Source: Bacteroidales bacterium
Lineage (GTDB): Bacteria; Bacteroidota; Bacteroidia; Bacteroidales; UBA10428
Length of the DNA stretch: 41,852 bases
Assembly: GCA_016930375.1 (NCBI GenBank)
Contig: JAFGGU010000057.1
Location: 1 to 41,852 of the forward strand
Reading direction: 5' to 3'
Every line of letters begins with the position of its first letter. Positions within the stretch are counted from its first letter, which is position 1. Below the pieces are notes generated by a model. That model was given only the letters and a program-made list of their open reading frames with translations, was not told where the DNA came from and ran no database searches. This document shows, piece after piece, positions 8,170 through 17,227 of the stretch. The position numbers and the translations under genes were made by a program.

Positions 8170-10629
8170 TTAAAATGCCAACTGCATGGTTGCCCTTATC
8201 CCAAACGGACTTACATCCGGATGATCAAGGTAAGAGAACCGCCACATGGCCTCTACCCTGAAAAGCTTGAAAATATTCTCAATGCCTACTCCTGCTTCAT
8301 AATAAGGCTTACTGAGTCCTGCAAGACCTTCGGGGAATTCCATAACCGATTCATTCTTGTCTGAAAGCCTGCCATACAGTATATTACAGCTAACCACTTC
8401 ACGCCAGTTAAGACGTCTCAAAAGGGGAATCCGGTTCAGGAAAAAACCCTGGAAATGATGTTCGGCGTATAAACTGATGTATTCATCACTGACAAATTCA
8501 TAGTAATTCATCATGTTGAATGACAAAGCGTCATAGGCATAGGTTTCGTTGCCCTCGTGAAGTTTAAGCAGCGGGTAGGGAAGGGTGCCGTATATTTTTC
8601 CTAAAGTGAACCTGAATTTCAGATAACCAATGGGAGCGGTTTCGACTTTATCCGATATTTTCAATCTTATCTTGAAATATTCGTACTCGCTTCCAGTAAA
8701 TCCTTTGGGTCCGTATGTCAGGTCGAGATCGAGCGTTGGGTACTGCGATCCGAGACTTTTTCGTTCAAATTTGCCCCATAGGAATTTTTCACGGTAAGCG
8801 AAATGGGTGCTCAGGGTAAACTCAGCGGATGTGAGGGGTGAACCCTTGACGGTGTCGGTTAGCAATTCATTGTTGATGAAGGGCACATAGGCAGTGGGAT
8901 ATATCTTCTGGCGAATAAACTTCATTGTATTTGAAAAACCCGGCGCCCACTCATGCTCATAAAAGGCATTGAACTGATCCACCATGGTGAGTTTGTAATT
9001 GGGATTACGCCGCATGACGGATGTCAGCCAGTTGTCTTCGAGAAATGCGTTTTCACTTTTGCCAAGTTGCCGGATATCGTGGAAATAGGAAATCGTTGTG
9101 GTCCTGCGGGGGTTGGTGTTGAACATATAGGTAACGTACAGCCCGTATTTGAACCGTTTATCCCCGAAACCATAGGCGATATGTCCTCCGGGCATGATTT
9201 TGGTGCTGAATTTATTGCTGGTCCGGCCTCCGGCCCTCAGACGCAGACCTTCAATGACATTGGAACTGATGACGGTGTAATAAGGACCCAGTTCTACAGG
9301 ACCGGTCACTATATAATAATTGGCCAGCATGGTGGCCAGGGTGTTGAGTGTTTTATACAGGGGAACCTTCTTAACTGAATCCACCATGGTGTAGATCTTG
9401 CTGTCCTCCTCGGTGAGAGAGGTTTTCCTGTTATTCTCCCAGTAGCTGTCATCCCGGTCGATTTCATTTTCGAGCATATAGGTATCGGTGGTAATCTTCC
9501 TGATCCTATCCGGAATTGGATCGTTAAACCGGATACTGTCATAAACGGCTGTTTTCCTGCCGAAGAACCCGTAGGATTTTTCAACCACGTTAAAGTCGAT
9601 CACCAGGTCCTCGCTGGTCAGGAACCAGGTTGAATCATTCAACTGATCGTATTCATAGGTGGCGATCATATCCTTGAGGAGGTTGAGGTTGACATCCTTG
9701 GAAACCCGGAGCTGGAATTTTTTGATCGCAAAGGTGGAGTCGGTTACCCAGAAGAAGCCGTGAAAGGTTCTTTCCTGTTTGCGTTTGGGTTTAAAAGATA
9801 TTTTGTGGCAGAATCTGCCGTCGATGAATGTGCTGTCCTCGAGGTAATATTTATAGTACAGCCGGCCGATATCCGCAATGGGACTAATAAATCCGGGATC
9901 GAAGAAAGTAATGAAATCATCATAAATATTCAGCTGCTGGTACATTCTGCCGGTAAACTGGGAAACGGTCTTGTTCTCAATTCCACTTATCTTGAATCCT
10001 TCGATCACTTCGCGGTTGACAGGAGGATTCTTAGAATAGTATACCTTGGAAACGGTTTCAGTTATCAGCAGGGGAAGATAGTTTTTATTGAAAACCTCGG
10101 ATGAGTCCATATAGTCAAATACGAATCCGAAATCCTCCAGGAATCGCTGATTCTTTAGATTCTCGCCCACGTTGTTCAGGTCGAGCCGCATTTTGGTATA
10201 GGCATTATATTGGTAAGCCGGCAACCGGGCAGGGTTATTCTTCTTTTTGTTGTCATTGATACTTTTTAGTATCCTGAAGGCCGGATTCTCCCCGGGGGTC
10301 ACAATTACGGCTTCGAGGGTTATGGCCAGGGGAATCAGTTGAACATCGAAGTACTGCTCAGTTCCGGTTTTAACCGGAAGTCGCACCAGCCTGTATCCCA
10401 CACTCGATACCAGGAGGGTGTCGGTTGCCCTGGTTGTTGTGAGGTAAAATGAACCGTCGGCTTCGCTGATCGTGCCCACCAGGCTATGCTGAAAACCAAT
10501 GTTCGTGTAGGGAACGGGTTCGTTGGTCTCGGCATCAATAACCTTTCCCCTGATCACTGTTTTCTGAGCTGAAAGGCTGAAAGCGGAGGCGAAGAGAAAA
10601 AATGAAATTATATGGAATCTGGATATCAA
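8170..10629 (-). CDS. DUF5686 outer-membrane protein with N-terminal carboxypeptidase-regulatory-like domain
   Basis: Outer-membrane protein of 819 residues. The signal peptide ends at FSLSAQ (about 22). Residues 24-110 form a CarboxypepD_reg-like Ig fold (VIRGKVIDAETNEPVPYTNI, GYRLVRL), as found before TonB receptors, but no plug domain follows. The remainder matches the DUF5686 family: AFRILKSINDNKKKNNP, then a long beta-rich region and a C-terminal barrel ending in MQLAF with a terminal Phe, typical of barrel insertion. The family is widespread in Bacteroidota and its function is unknown. It is transcribed toward the PafA-like gene. Confidence 0.85.
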   Translation of the reverse strand: MISRFHIISFFLFASAFSLSAQKTVIRGKVIDAETNEPVPYTNIGFQHSLVGTISEADGSFYLTTTRATDTLLVSSVGYRLVRLPVKTGTEQYFDVQLIPLAITLEAVIVTPGENPAFRILKSINDNKKKNNPARLPAYQYNAYTKMRLDLNNVGENLKNQRFLEDFGFVFDYMDSSEVFNKNYLPLLITETVSKVYYSKNPPVNREVIEGFKISGIENKTVSQFTGRMYQQLNIYDDFITFFDPGFISPIADIGRLYYKYYLEDSTFIDGRFCHKISFKPKRKQERTFHGFFWVTDSTFAIKKFQLRVSKDVNLNLLKDMIATYEYDQLNDSTWFLTSEDLVIDFNVVEKSYGFFGRKTAVYDSIRFNDPIPDRIRKITTDTYMLENEIDRDDSYWENNRKTSLTEEDSKIYTMVDSVKKVPLYKTLNTLATMLANYYIVTGPVELGPYYTVISSNVIEGLRLRAGGRTSNKFSTKIMPGGHIAYGFGDKRFKYGLYVTYMFNTNPRRTTTISYFHDIRQLGKSENAFLEDNWLTSVMRRNPNYKLTMVDQFNAFYEHEWAPGFSNTMKFIRQKIYPTAYVPFINNELLTDTVKGSPLTSAEFTLSTHFAYREKFLWGKFERKSLGSQYPTLDLDLTYGPKGFTGSEYEYFKIRLKISDKVETAPIGYLKFRFTLGKIYGTLPYPLLKLHEGNETYAYDALSFNMMNYYEFVSDEYISLYAEHHFQGFFLNRIPLLRRLNWREVVSCNILYGRLSDKNESVMEFPEGLAGLSKPYYEAGVGIENIFKLFRVEAMWRFSYLDHPDVSPFGIRATMQLAF

Positions 10630-10704
10630 TTGCTAAAGGATTAAATGATTAAATTCAAACGGCATACCATTGCAAATAGTATACCAATTTATGCAGTGCC
10701 CGGT

Positions 10705-11415
10705 TTAGAACTCCCACCGGAATCCCAAGGTCGGCAATATTTTCCATTCAGCCGGTCCGAACGGGAAATTCCGGTTTATTTCCACTTCACCACCAAGGGC
10801 GATTTTTGGCGTGAGGAGATACCAGAACTGGGGTTCGGTCTGAAAAACCAGTTCTTTCTTCTCCGGGTCATCCAGCCTGTCCTGTGACCAGACATCCACA
10901 AATCCCGTCAGGAGACCCCTGCCTTTGAAAACAGGCTGAAACCAAACTGCAGTAAATTGGAAATCAGGGACATCCATGCCGCGTGAAATCCGGCAAAGCC
11001 ACTGGGTGGTCAGCACCAGCCGGCCAATTTTTAAAGGATGACTGAAACCGGTCAGGAATATATTGTTGAAGCTGGCTGCCCCCATGTAATTACCCGTATC
11101 GCGATAGGCCATGAAACCGTCGTTGTATTCAATATGAAGGGTCAACTGGTCAAAAGCAGGATTTTTTCTCAGGCCGGGAATATAGAAATCCCGCGAGAAT
11201 TCCAGGTAAGCAGCTGACATACTTCGTGGTTTCCCGGGGAAATCAAAATCCAGGTCCACGAACCAGAAGGTTGATCCCAGCGTATCGGGCCGGAACATTT
11301 CGAAGGTGGCGGTCCAGAACCTGCGATCCTCTCCGAAATCATAATGGAGCTGGAAATTCTGAGCCCTGGCGATCAGGGGAGCAAGGATCAGTAAAAGAAC
11401 AATTGGTTTTTTCAT
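10705..11415 (-). CDS. DUF5020-family outer-membrane barrel
   Basis: Exported protein of 236 residues. The start at 11415 is chosen for its signal peptide (MKKPIVLLLILAPLIARAQ); the longer frame upstream runs through a tandem repeat and is rejected. FQLHYDFGEDR and GSTFWFVDLDFDF are the family's hallmark segments. The protein is beta-rich and ends LGFRWEF, a C-terminal Phe typical of outer-membrane barrels. DUF5020 resembles nucleoside-channel Tsx-like barrels; transport of a small solute is an inference. It lies 75 bases upstream of the DUF5686 gene on the same strand, so the two may share transcripts. TATTTTTG (minus strand, 11433-11440) is a possible -7 element. Confidence 0.82.
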   Translation of the reverse strand: MKKPIVLLLILAPLIARAQNFQLHYDFGEDRRFWTATFEMFRPDTLGSTFWFVDLDFDFPGKPRSMSAAYLEFSRDFYIPGLRKNPAFDQLTLHIEYNDGFMAYRDTGNYMGAASFNNIFLTGFSHPLKIGRLVLTTQWLCRISRGMDVPDFQFTAVWFQPVFKGRGLLTGFVDVWSQDRLDDPEKKELVFQTEPQFWYLLTPKIALGGEVEINRNFPFGPAEWKILPTLGFRWEF

Positions 11416-11462
11416 ACAGGGATAAACTCTGGCAAAAATAAGAAAACAATTGTTAGGGAATA

Positions 11463-11526
11463 GTGAGAAGGTGAAAAGGTGAAAAGGTGAATAGGTGAAG
11501 AGGTGAATAGGTGAATAGGTGAAAGG
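11463..11526. repeat. Degenerate octanucleotide tandem array (GTGANNAG)8
   Basis: Eight head-to-tail 8-base units in register, with variation mostly at positions 5 and 6 (GAAAAG, GAATAG, GAAGAG). It lies between divergent genes and resembles the AGTGAAT array at the window start in composition but not in unit length. Confidence 0.85.
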
Positions 11527-11581
11527 GAGATGTGAGGATGAAGCGATTAAAAAATAAGATCGGGGATATTGGGAGATCTGT

Positions 11582-11597
11582 CCCCCGCCGGCGGGGG
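11582..11597. repeat. GC-rich perfect palindrome
   Basis: CCCCCGCCGGCGGGGG is a 16-base perfect palindrome followed by TAGGGGGTGG. It stands out in an AT-rich gap. Sequences of this type recur between genes in many Bacteroidota genomes, so it may be one copy of an interspersed element; that statement is from general recollection. Confidence 0.7.
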
Positions 11598-11762
11598 TAG
11601 GGGGTGGATACATGAATGACATATTTGGATTAACACTCATTATTAAATTTTTACTACTTTTAACCAAACGGGCCAGGGAAAGATGTAATAAGTGAGTATG
11701 AGATGATGTATGGGCACACATGAACAGTATTATTGGAAACATAGCAGCTAATATACCTTAAT

Positions 11763-13349
11763 ATGAGACTTCTTTTTTTTATTACAGGTGCTTTGTGTTC
11801 CCTTTTGGGCATGGGTCAGGTCAATAATACATTGTTAATGCCGGAAAATATCGTAGTAGTAAAGAAAAACCCTGTAAAACTGTTCTCAATGGATAATAAC
11901 TTTTTTCTTGAAGGGCAGTCCCTTACGGTAAATGGTAAATTAACCAATGCCCAAATAGATACCAGTTACGATAATTTAATTCTTTTCACCAAGTTCAAAA
12001 ATTCAAATGGCTTTAAGGAAGTAATTTCATATAACCTGAGTTCCGATTCAGTGATTTGGAGACACAGAACCTTAAGTCAGAACTGCAAAATAATGGATGA
12101 TAAGATTGCATTAATTCATTCAGTGTCTTCAACAAATAATAATAAAATTTTTCTGATCGACCGTAAGACAGGAAAACCGGGAATTTTTACCGAAGACGCG
12201 GATGTTTATTCATCATCAAATCAGAATGTTCTTTTTATTTTCCCAAGAAATGGATATGGTAAAGAATTACAGATTTTCAACAGTGAAAACGGACTTTTCT
12301 TAACAAGAATTAAGCTGCCTTCGGACTATTTCTTTTCATCTTATGCGGTGGATGATTCGTGTCTTTATTTAAATATTAATGGAATTCATGCGTTGAACAG
12401 TGATTATGAAATACTATGGCATGCTGACTTAAGGGCAATGGAACTGGACGTAAAGTCTGTAATTCTCTCCTCAATTTTCAGCATTGGAATTGGAGTACTC
12501 ACCGGCTTTGTGCCGATTTATTCTGCTCCGAATTACCTGGCAAATCTGACTTCCAATATTCTTTTTCATAACAATAATCTGTTCATAACTGATAAGGAAA
12601 ACATCTATTCATTCAATAAAAAATCAGGCAAAGAAAATTGGCGTCAAAAGCTTCCGACAAAGACCGGATTCACACATTTAATTACTGTAAATGATTCCAT
12701 TACTGCAGTGATTAATACAGGTCTTTGTTTTAAAAATGGACGGATGCAAAGTTATGGTTCACCTTTTTACATCTTATTTAGCAACAGGAGTGGCAATATT
12801 AAATATTCCCATACCTTTATAACTCATGATTATGTCTCAGATTATGAATGGAATGGAGACACAGCCCTGGTTGTGTTTAATAATGGCATTTGCCGGATGA
12901 ACAACGATAGTATCTTTGATGATCAGATATTCCAAACCGATGATTCCCTCGGCATTATGCAATACATGCTGCAGGATAGTCTAAACCGGATTTATATCTC
13001 GGATCCTGAAAAATTGAGATGGCACCCCTCTTACACATATTCGCGATCAAGTAAAGATGTACAAATAATCTCGACAAAAGGATTGATCATTTTAAGCAAC
13101 GATACCAATATACCAAGAATTGTACAATTCTACAGGATTGGCAGGCTCTTGTTTGAGAACAACAGCTCTCAGTTCTTTGAAACTTTAATGCACGATGGAA
13201 ATAAAAATTCATTCAGATATGGCATTCTAAAACTTGAAAAATTGAATGGAACAATCATTAGTTTTATTCCGGATAATCCATATCTATCCGATAAAGAAAG
13301 ATTGTACATATTAAAGCAAGATTCTGTTGAAATGTATGTGCTTGAATAA
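11763..13349 (+). CDS. Secreted PQQ-like beta-propeller protein of unknown function
   Basis: Protein of 528 residues with a signal peptide (MRLLFFITGALCSLLGMGQ). The body is beta-rich with repeated propeller-type blades. IYSFNKKSGKENWRQKLP is a typical PQQ-like blade, and VISYNLSSDSVIWRHRTL and IFLIDRKTGKPGIF are further ones. There are no catalytic motifs or PQQ ligands I can assign. The coding sequence is visibly more AT-rich than most neighbours, with many AAT, ATT and AAA codons, suggesting a different history. No T9SS sorting domain is visible at the C-terminus. Confidence 0.7.
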   Translation: MRLLFFITGALCSLLGMGQVNNTLLMPENIVVVKKNPVKLFSMDNNFFLEGQSLTVNGKLTNAQIDTSYDNLILFTKFKNSNGFKEVISYNLSSDSVIWRHRTLSQNCKIMDDKIALIHSVSSTNNNKIFLIDRKTGKPGIFTEDADVYSSSNQNVLFIFPRNGYGKELQIFNSENGLFLTRIKLPSDYFFSSYAVDDSCLYLNINGIHALNSDYEILWHADLRAMELDVKSVILSSIFSIGIGVLTGFVPIYSAPNYLANLTSNILFHNNNLFITDKENIYSFNKKSGKENWRQKLPTKTGFTHLITVNDSITAVINTGLCFKNGRMQSYGSPFYILFSNRSGNIKYSHTFITHDYVSDYEWNGDTALVVFNNGICRMNNDSIFDDQIFQTDDSLGIMQYMLQDSLNRIYISDPEKLRWHPSYTYSRSSKDVQIISTKGLIILSNDTNIPRIVQFYRIGRLLFENNSSQFFETLMHDGNKNSFRYGILKLEKLNGTIISFIPDNPYLSDKERLYILKQDSVEMYVLE

Positions 13350-13440
13350 TAACCTGATGATTTTCAAAATGGTCAAGCTATGAATTTGAATATGTGAGAT
13401 ACTAAATACAAAGCATGTTACATATTAACTTATCGGAATA

Positions 13441-13992
13441 ATGATGACGTACATATCCATATTGCGGGGAATTAATGTGAGCGGACAGAAAAACATTAAA
13501 ATGGATGCATTGAAGGAAGTATATGAAGATTTACATTTTACCAATGTTCAGACTTACATTCAAAGCGGAAACGTGGTTTTTCAATGTGATAAGTCGGAAC
13601 AAAAAGATTTGGCGCTCAGAATTTCGCAACTTTTACAAAAGAAATTTGGATTTAATATCCCGGTAATTGTTTTGGAGATAGCAGAGTTAAAAAGCATTAT
13701 AAGAAGCAATCCATATCAAAATGACCCATCCAGGGACATTTCCCATTTACATGTTACTTTCCTGGCCTCCGGACCTGAACCATTCGATATAAACACAATT
13801 GATCCATACAAATCTCCGAATGAAGAACTGACGCTGACTGAAAAGGCTGTTTATCTGTATTGTCCGTATGGTTACGGTAAAACCAAACTGACAAACGCGT
13901 TCTTTGAGAATAAACTAAAAACCGGTGCAACAACCAGGAACTGGAGAACAACCACAGAACTTTTACATATCGCTGAGAAACTAAACACATAA
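13441..13992 (+). CDS. DUF1697 family protein
   Basis: Cytoplasmic protein of 183 residues. The N-terminus TYISILRGINVSGQKNIKM followed by VQTYIQSGNVVF is the hallmark of DUF1697. The C-terminal segment FFENKLKTGATTRNWRTT is also conserved in the family. Function is unknown. Two ATG codons stand in tandem (13441 and 13444), either of which may be used. It begins a tightly spaced co-directional series running to about 15926. Confidence 0.9.
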   Translation: MMTYISILRGINVSGQKNIKMDALKEVYEDLHFTNVQTYIQSGNVVFQCDKSEQKDLALRISQLLQKKFGFNIPVIVLEIAELKSIIRSNPYQNDPSRDISHLHVTFLASGPEPFDINTIDPYKSPNEELTLTEKAVYLYCPYGYGKTKLTNAFFENKLKTGATTRNWRTTTELLHIAEKLNT

Positions 13993-14002
13993 AACAAACA
14001 AC

Positions 14003-14197
14003 ATGAAAAAGAGAACAGGAGTTATGGTTGCGCTGCTTCCATTTGTATTCGCATTAAGTGCATATTTGGTATTTTATGAACGTATCGAGAGCAAACCAAA
14101 CCACGTTGGATTCTGGTTTATCCTGGTATTGGGAATGTCAGTGGGTGTTGCATTGACGCGACTGATCCTATGGTTCAAAGAAAGGGAAAATGTATAG
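14003..14197 (+). CDS. Small two-helix membrane protein
   Basis: Predicted membrane protein of 64 residues with two hydrophobic helices (about 7-25 and 37-56) and a charged C-terminus (FKERENV). I recognise no family. It begins 10 bases after the DUF1697 stop and overlaps the next gene by 8 bases (ATGTATAG), which supports its being a translated gene. The tight arrangement with the membrane-anchored hydrolase suggests the two act together at the inner membrane, but this is only context. Confidence 0.7.
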   Translation: MKKRTGVMVALLPFVFALSAYLVFYERIESKPNHVGFWFILVLGMSVGVALTRLILWFKERENV

Positions 14198-15323
14198 TTT
14201 GAATAAATCTTCCCTGCAAAAAAGCCGACGTATTATGTTAATTGCACTTTCTGTCGTATTAGCTTGCTTACTTGTGCTTATAGGAGTACTGTTGGCATTC
14301 AGTCATGGAAAACCTATGCCTTTCCTGGACGAGAACGGAAGACCGATTGAAGGAAGCATTTCTGAGAAAATCCATGTCAATATCAATGGACTGGAACAAG
14401 GAATGATTATCAAGAGTAGGGACAAAACAAAGCCTGTGTTGCTTTTCCTGCATGGCGGGCCCGGTTTGCCTGAATACTTTCTTACTAAAAATCACCCCAC
14501 AGGTTTCGAGGATTACTTTACCGTATGCTGGTGGGAACAGCGGGGTGCCGGTCTTTCTTACAGCCCGGATATTCCGCTCGGGACCATAACGGTGGAGCAA
14601 TTAATTTCCGATACCAGGGAGGTAACCAATTACCTTCGCAATCGTTTTGGAAAAGAAAAGATTTATCTGATGGGGCATTCAGGAGGATCATTTTTTGGCA
14701 TCCTGGCGGCAGCAAGATCACCGGAGCTTTACCACGCCTACATCGGCATCGCTCAAATGTCACAACAGCATGAATCGGAAAAGCTGGCCTATACATATAT
14801 GGTGGAACAGTATCAAATGGCTGGAGATCAAAGAATGCTCAAAAGGCTTGGGAAGTTTCCTGTCGATAAGATGGATTCCATACCGGATTCTTACCGCGCC
14901 CTGCGTGATGATGCAATGCACAAAATCGGCATTGGTACGATGCATACTATGAAATCAGTAATCACCGGCCTCTTTTTACCATCTTTTATAAACCGTGAAT
15001 ATTCGTTCCCTGAAAAGATCGCAATATGGCGCGGCAAATGGTCTGAATATTCCACAATTTTGTGGCACCAGATGTTAGCAACAGACTTAACCACAAAGGT
15101 TACTAAACTTGATATTCCGGTCTATTTTTTCCATGGCATATTCGATTACACAGTTACATATGCCTTGGCAAAGGAATATTTTGAAATGCTGCAAGTGCCC
15201 ATGAAAGGATTTTACACTTTTGAAAAATCTGCCCACAGCCCGTTGTTTGAAGAACCTGAAAAAATGCAGAATATTTTGCAGGAAGATGTTCTGTCAGGAT
15301 TGAATAATCTGGCCGATAAATAA
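14190..15323 (+). CDS. Membrane-anchored alpha/beta hydrolase, proline iminopeptidase-like
   Basis: Hydrolase of 377 residues with one N-terminal membrane helix (about 14-37), so the catalytic domain is probably periplasmic. HGGPG at 88-92 forms the oxyanion hole and WWEQRGAGLSY resembles the DQRGxGxS motif of prolyl iminopeptidases. The nucleophile is S164 in MGHSGGS (GxSxG). The likely acid is the Asp in HGIFDYTV, and the His is in KSAHSPLFEEP. Substrate is unknown: peptidase, esterase and lactonase are all possible for this family. Its start codon lies within the end of the small membrane protein gene, indicating coupling. Confidence 0.87.
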   Translation: MYSLNKSSLQKSRRIMLIALSVVLACLLVLIGVLLAFSHGKPMPFLDENGRPIEGSISEKIHVNINGLEQGMIIKSRDKTKPVLLFLHGGPGLPEYFLTKNHPTGFEDYFTVCWWEQRGAGLSYSPDIPLGTITVEQLISDTREVTNYLRNRFGKEKIYLMGHSGGSFFGILAAARSPELYHAYIGIAQMSQQHESEKLAYTYMVEQYQMAGDQRMLKRLGKFPVDKMDSIPDSYRALRDDAMHKIGIGTMHTMKSVITGLFLPSFINREYSFPEKIAIWRGKWSEYSTILWHQMLATDLTTKVTKLDIPVYFFHGIFDYTVTYALAKEYFEMLQVPMKGFYTFEKSAHSPLFEEPEKMQNILQEDVLSGLNNLADK

Positions 15324-15359
15324 AGCATCACGTGACCAATATTTATAATTTTGTAATCC

Positions 15360-15716
15360 ATGAACAGCATCGATGATTACATAAAAGATTTTCCTGAAGA
15401 CGTTCAGATTCTTTTACAGAAAGTGCGCGCAACCATAAAAGAAAAGGCCCCCGGAGCTATTGAAAGCATGAACTATGGAATGCCGGGTTATAAGACAAAC
15501 GGGAGACCACTGGTATATTTTGCAGGATATAAAAACCACATTGGATTTTATGCCACACCAACAGGGCATGAACAATTTGCGGAGGAACTTTCGAAATACA
15601 AGCAGGGAAAGGGGTCTGTTCAGTTTCCGATGGATAAGCCCATTCCGTTCGATTTAATTGGTAGGATTGTTGAATTCAGGGTAAAAGAGAATTCGGCAAA
15701 ATCTAAAAAGAAATAA
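15360..15716 (+). CDS. DUF1801 (YdhG-like) domain protein
   Basis: Small cytoplasmic protein of 118 residues covering one DUF1801 domain: IDDYIKDFPEDVQILLQKVR at the start, AIESMNYGMPGYKTNGRPLV in the middle, GFYATPTG, and KGSVQFPMDKPIPFDLI toward the end. The last dozen residues are lysine-rich. Relatives include B. subtilis YdhG and the iron-chaperone-like YdhG/frataxin-fold proteins; the biochemical role is uncertain. It lies 36 bases after the hydrolase gene. Confidence 0.9.
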   Translation: MNSIDDYIKDFPEDVQILLQKVRATIKEKAPGAIESMNYGMPGYKTNGRPLVYFAGYKNHIGFYATPTGHEQFAEELSKYKQGKGSVQFPMDKPIPFDLIGRIVEFRVKENSAKSKKK

Positions 15717-15740
15717 TATTGTCGCTTGAAATTTTACGAT

Positions 15741-15926
15741 ATGAATATGAAACTCATCCGGAGAATACTTACAGTGATGTCATTTATTATCATTGTACTT
15801 ATTCTCGTATATATGGATTATTCCGATCTGTCCTGGCCGGCCAATAAGCACAATTATCTTGGGCTCATGGCCTGTATCCTGAATATATGGGCGCTGGTAT
15901 TCCTGATCAGGGAAAAACAGGAATAG
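15741..15926 (+). CDS. Small two-helix membrane protein
   Basis: Predicted 61-residue membrane protein with two helices (about 8-25 and 38-56) and a charged tail (IREKQE). The ATG at 15741 is preferred over a TTG at 15726; an ATG at 15747 is also possible. It follows the DUF1801 gene closely and in the same direction, and resembles the 14003 gene in size and topology without obvious sequence identity. No family recognised. Confidence 0.55.
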   Translation: MNMKLIRRILTVMSFIIIVLILVYMDYSDLSWPANKHNYLGLMACILNIWALVFLIREKQE

Positions 15927-15938
15927 AAGAATGCATTC

Positions 15939-16388
15939 TCAGTTGCTGATCAACAATTCCAGATTCTTTTGATCGCAGTATGTTTTAATTTCGCTGATGG
16001 TTCTGTTGTCAGGCAGGGATAAATTTCCGAAATCTCCGCCCCAGCATCGCGCCAACCATCCCTGGCCGATCCAGAAGATGGATTCTCCTTCGGGGATCTT
16101 ATCGAGCAGCATTTTAAGCGAATCCCTGCCCAACACTACGATGCGGTTATCGGTAACTTCCAAATAAGATTTTGTCCGGTTTGTTCCTGGCAAAATTGAA
16201 TAATTCCAGTCATCTCCATTGGGCCAGCTGTATAATTCCCAGCCTTTCATGGAATGTTCAAAGGATATCGTATCGGGATTGAACTGATTTACAGGCTGAA
16301 GATCCTGATCGCTTTCTTTGGAACATTGGGCGAAGATGAAAGAGATCATGATCACCATGAAAACCATGGATATCTTCAGATTTTTCAT
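15939..16388 (-). CDS. Lipoprotein of unknown function
   Basis: Protein of 149 residues with a lipoprotein signal peptide (lipid cysteine C22 in FAQCSKESDQD; the acidic residues after it resemble an export signal). The mature part contains FEHSMKGWELYSWPNGDDWNYSILPGTNRTKSYLEV, quoted here in pieces as FEHSMKGWELYSW and DDWNYSILPG. This looks like a small beta-rich domain. Similar short secreted proteins occur in Bacteroidota but I cannot assign a function. It lies 56 bases downstream of another lipoprotein gene on the same strand and may be co-transcribed with it. Confidence 0.75.
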   Translation of the reverse strand: MKNLKISMVFMVIMISFIFAQCSKESDQDLQPVNQFNPDTISFEHSMKGWELYSWPNGDDWNYSILPGTNRTKSYLEVTDNRIVVLGRDSLKMLLDKIPEGESIFWIGQGWLARCWGGDFGNLSLPDNRTISEIKTYCDQKNLELLISN

Positions 16389-16444
16389 AACCGTGTTTTC
16401 ATAATGATGCCGGCATTCAAAAAATGGTTGCGTTAAGCGGGTTA

Positions 16445-17065
16445 CTATTCTTCAAAATCAGGATTCACCGGCCCTTCCGGACAGTTCAGTGGTAATTCAG
16501 CCACAAAAGTCTGATTTATCGTGTAAGCCGTTTTGAAAACCGAGCTATCAACGATCTCAAAAGAGATGTTATCGAACCAGGTTTTACCGGGCCCCTGCAG
16601 TATTACACCATAATAAATTACGTTGGTTGATTCAGGCACGTCAAAAACAATTACGCATTTTGTCCAGTAATTGGTTCCGGTAAGTGGCCGGTCATCCATA
16701 TTGTCAAAATCAGCAATTATCTGCCTATCATAATCATCAACTCGCAACCACATCATGCTGTAGGAAGTCAGGGATGCGAGTGATTGTACATAACCTGTCA
16801 TTCGTACCCGTTCTCCTTTGAAGGAATCTACCATACACCACTGGCACATGGTACCGAATCCGTGGGCGGTGTCCGCCACCGATTCGATATACCCGCTTTT
16901 TTCACCATGCTGGGCGTCCTGGTCTTCAACACCAATAATATATTCTTCAGGATGGCTTCCGGCTAAAAACCAGCCATGAGGTTCATTTTTTCCGGAATCC
17001 TCTTTCTCACAGCTCAACAGGCCTGTGAAAAGGATGATAACAACCAGAAATCGAAAGGTTTTCAT
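16445..17065 (-). CDS. Lipoprotein with a jelly-roll ligand-binding-like domain
   Basis: Lipoprotein of 206 residues (lipid cysteine C19 in TGLLSCEKEDSGK). Residues about 30-185 match a domain also seen beside regulatory or peptidase domains in other bacteria: GWFLAGSHPEEYIIGVE, then SGYIESVADTAHGFGTMCQW, KGERVRMTGYVQS, MMWLRVDD, DNMDDRPLTGTNYW and WFDNISFEIVD. The pattern suggests a carbohydrate-binding-module-like beta-sandwich. The ligand is unknown. The protein ends with an acidic PDFEE tail. It is the promoter-proximal gene of a probable two-lipoprotein unit. Confidence 0.75.
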   Translation of the reverse strand: MKTFRFLVVIILFTGLLSCEKEDSGKNEPHGWFLAGSHPEEYIIGVEDQDAQHGEKSGYIESVADTAHGFGTMCQWCMVDSFKGERVRMTGYVQSLASLTSYSMMWLRVDDYDRQIIADFDNMDDRPLTGTNYWTKCVIVFDVPESTNVIYYGVILQGPGKTWFDNISFEIVDSSVFKTAYTINQTFVAELPLNCPEGPVNPDFEE

Positions 17066-17227
17066 TGTGGTTTTGGGTTTATTGATAAATATCCTAACTC
17101 ATAAAGAAAAGGTACGAAAATTTAATAAAATTGGGATAAATCCGTTATTATTTTCAGTTATACCTGCCATGAGAACCCAGAGTAACTATCAACTAAATTC
17201 TATACTTTTACAAAAATATTTTCAAAA

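Larger units (their letters stand above)
11416..11762. other. Divergent intergenic region with tandem and palindromic repeats
   Basis: This 347-base gap between the DUF5020 gene (leftward) and the beta-propeller gene (rightward) holds a -7-like element at 11433-11440 for the leftward gene, an octamer array (11463-11526) and a GC palindrome (11582-11597). No gene was recognised in the remaining 160 bases. Confidence 0.6.

Noticed and set aside
8953..9378. Open frame opposite the DUF5686 gene
   Set aside because: A shadow of a long, well-supported beta-barrel gene.
11416..11742. N-terminal extension of the DUF5020 gene
   Set aside because: It runs through the octamer array and GC palindrome; the ATG at 11415 gives a normal signal peptide.
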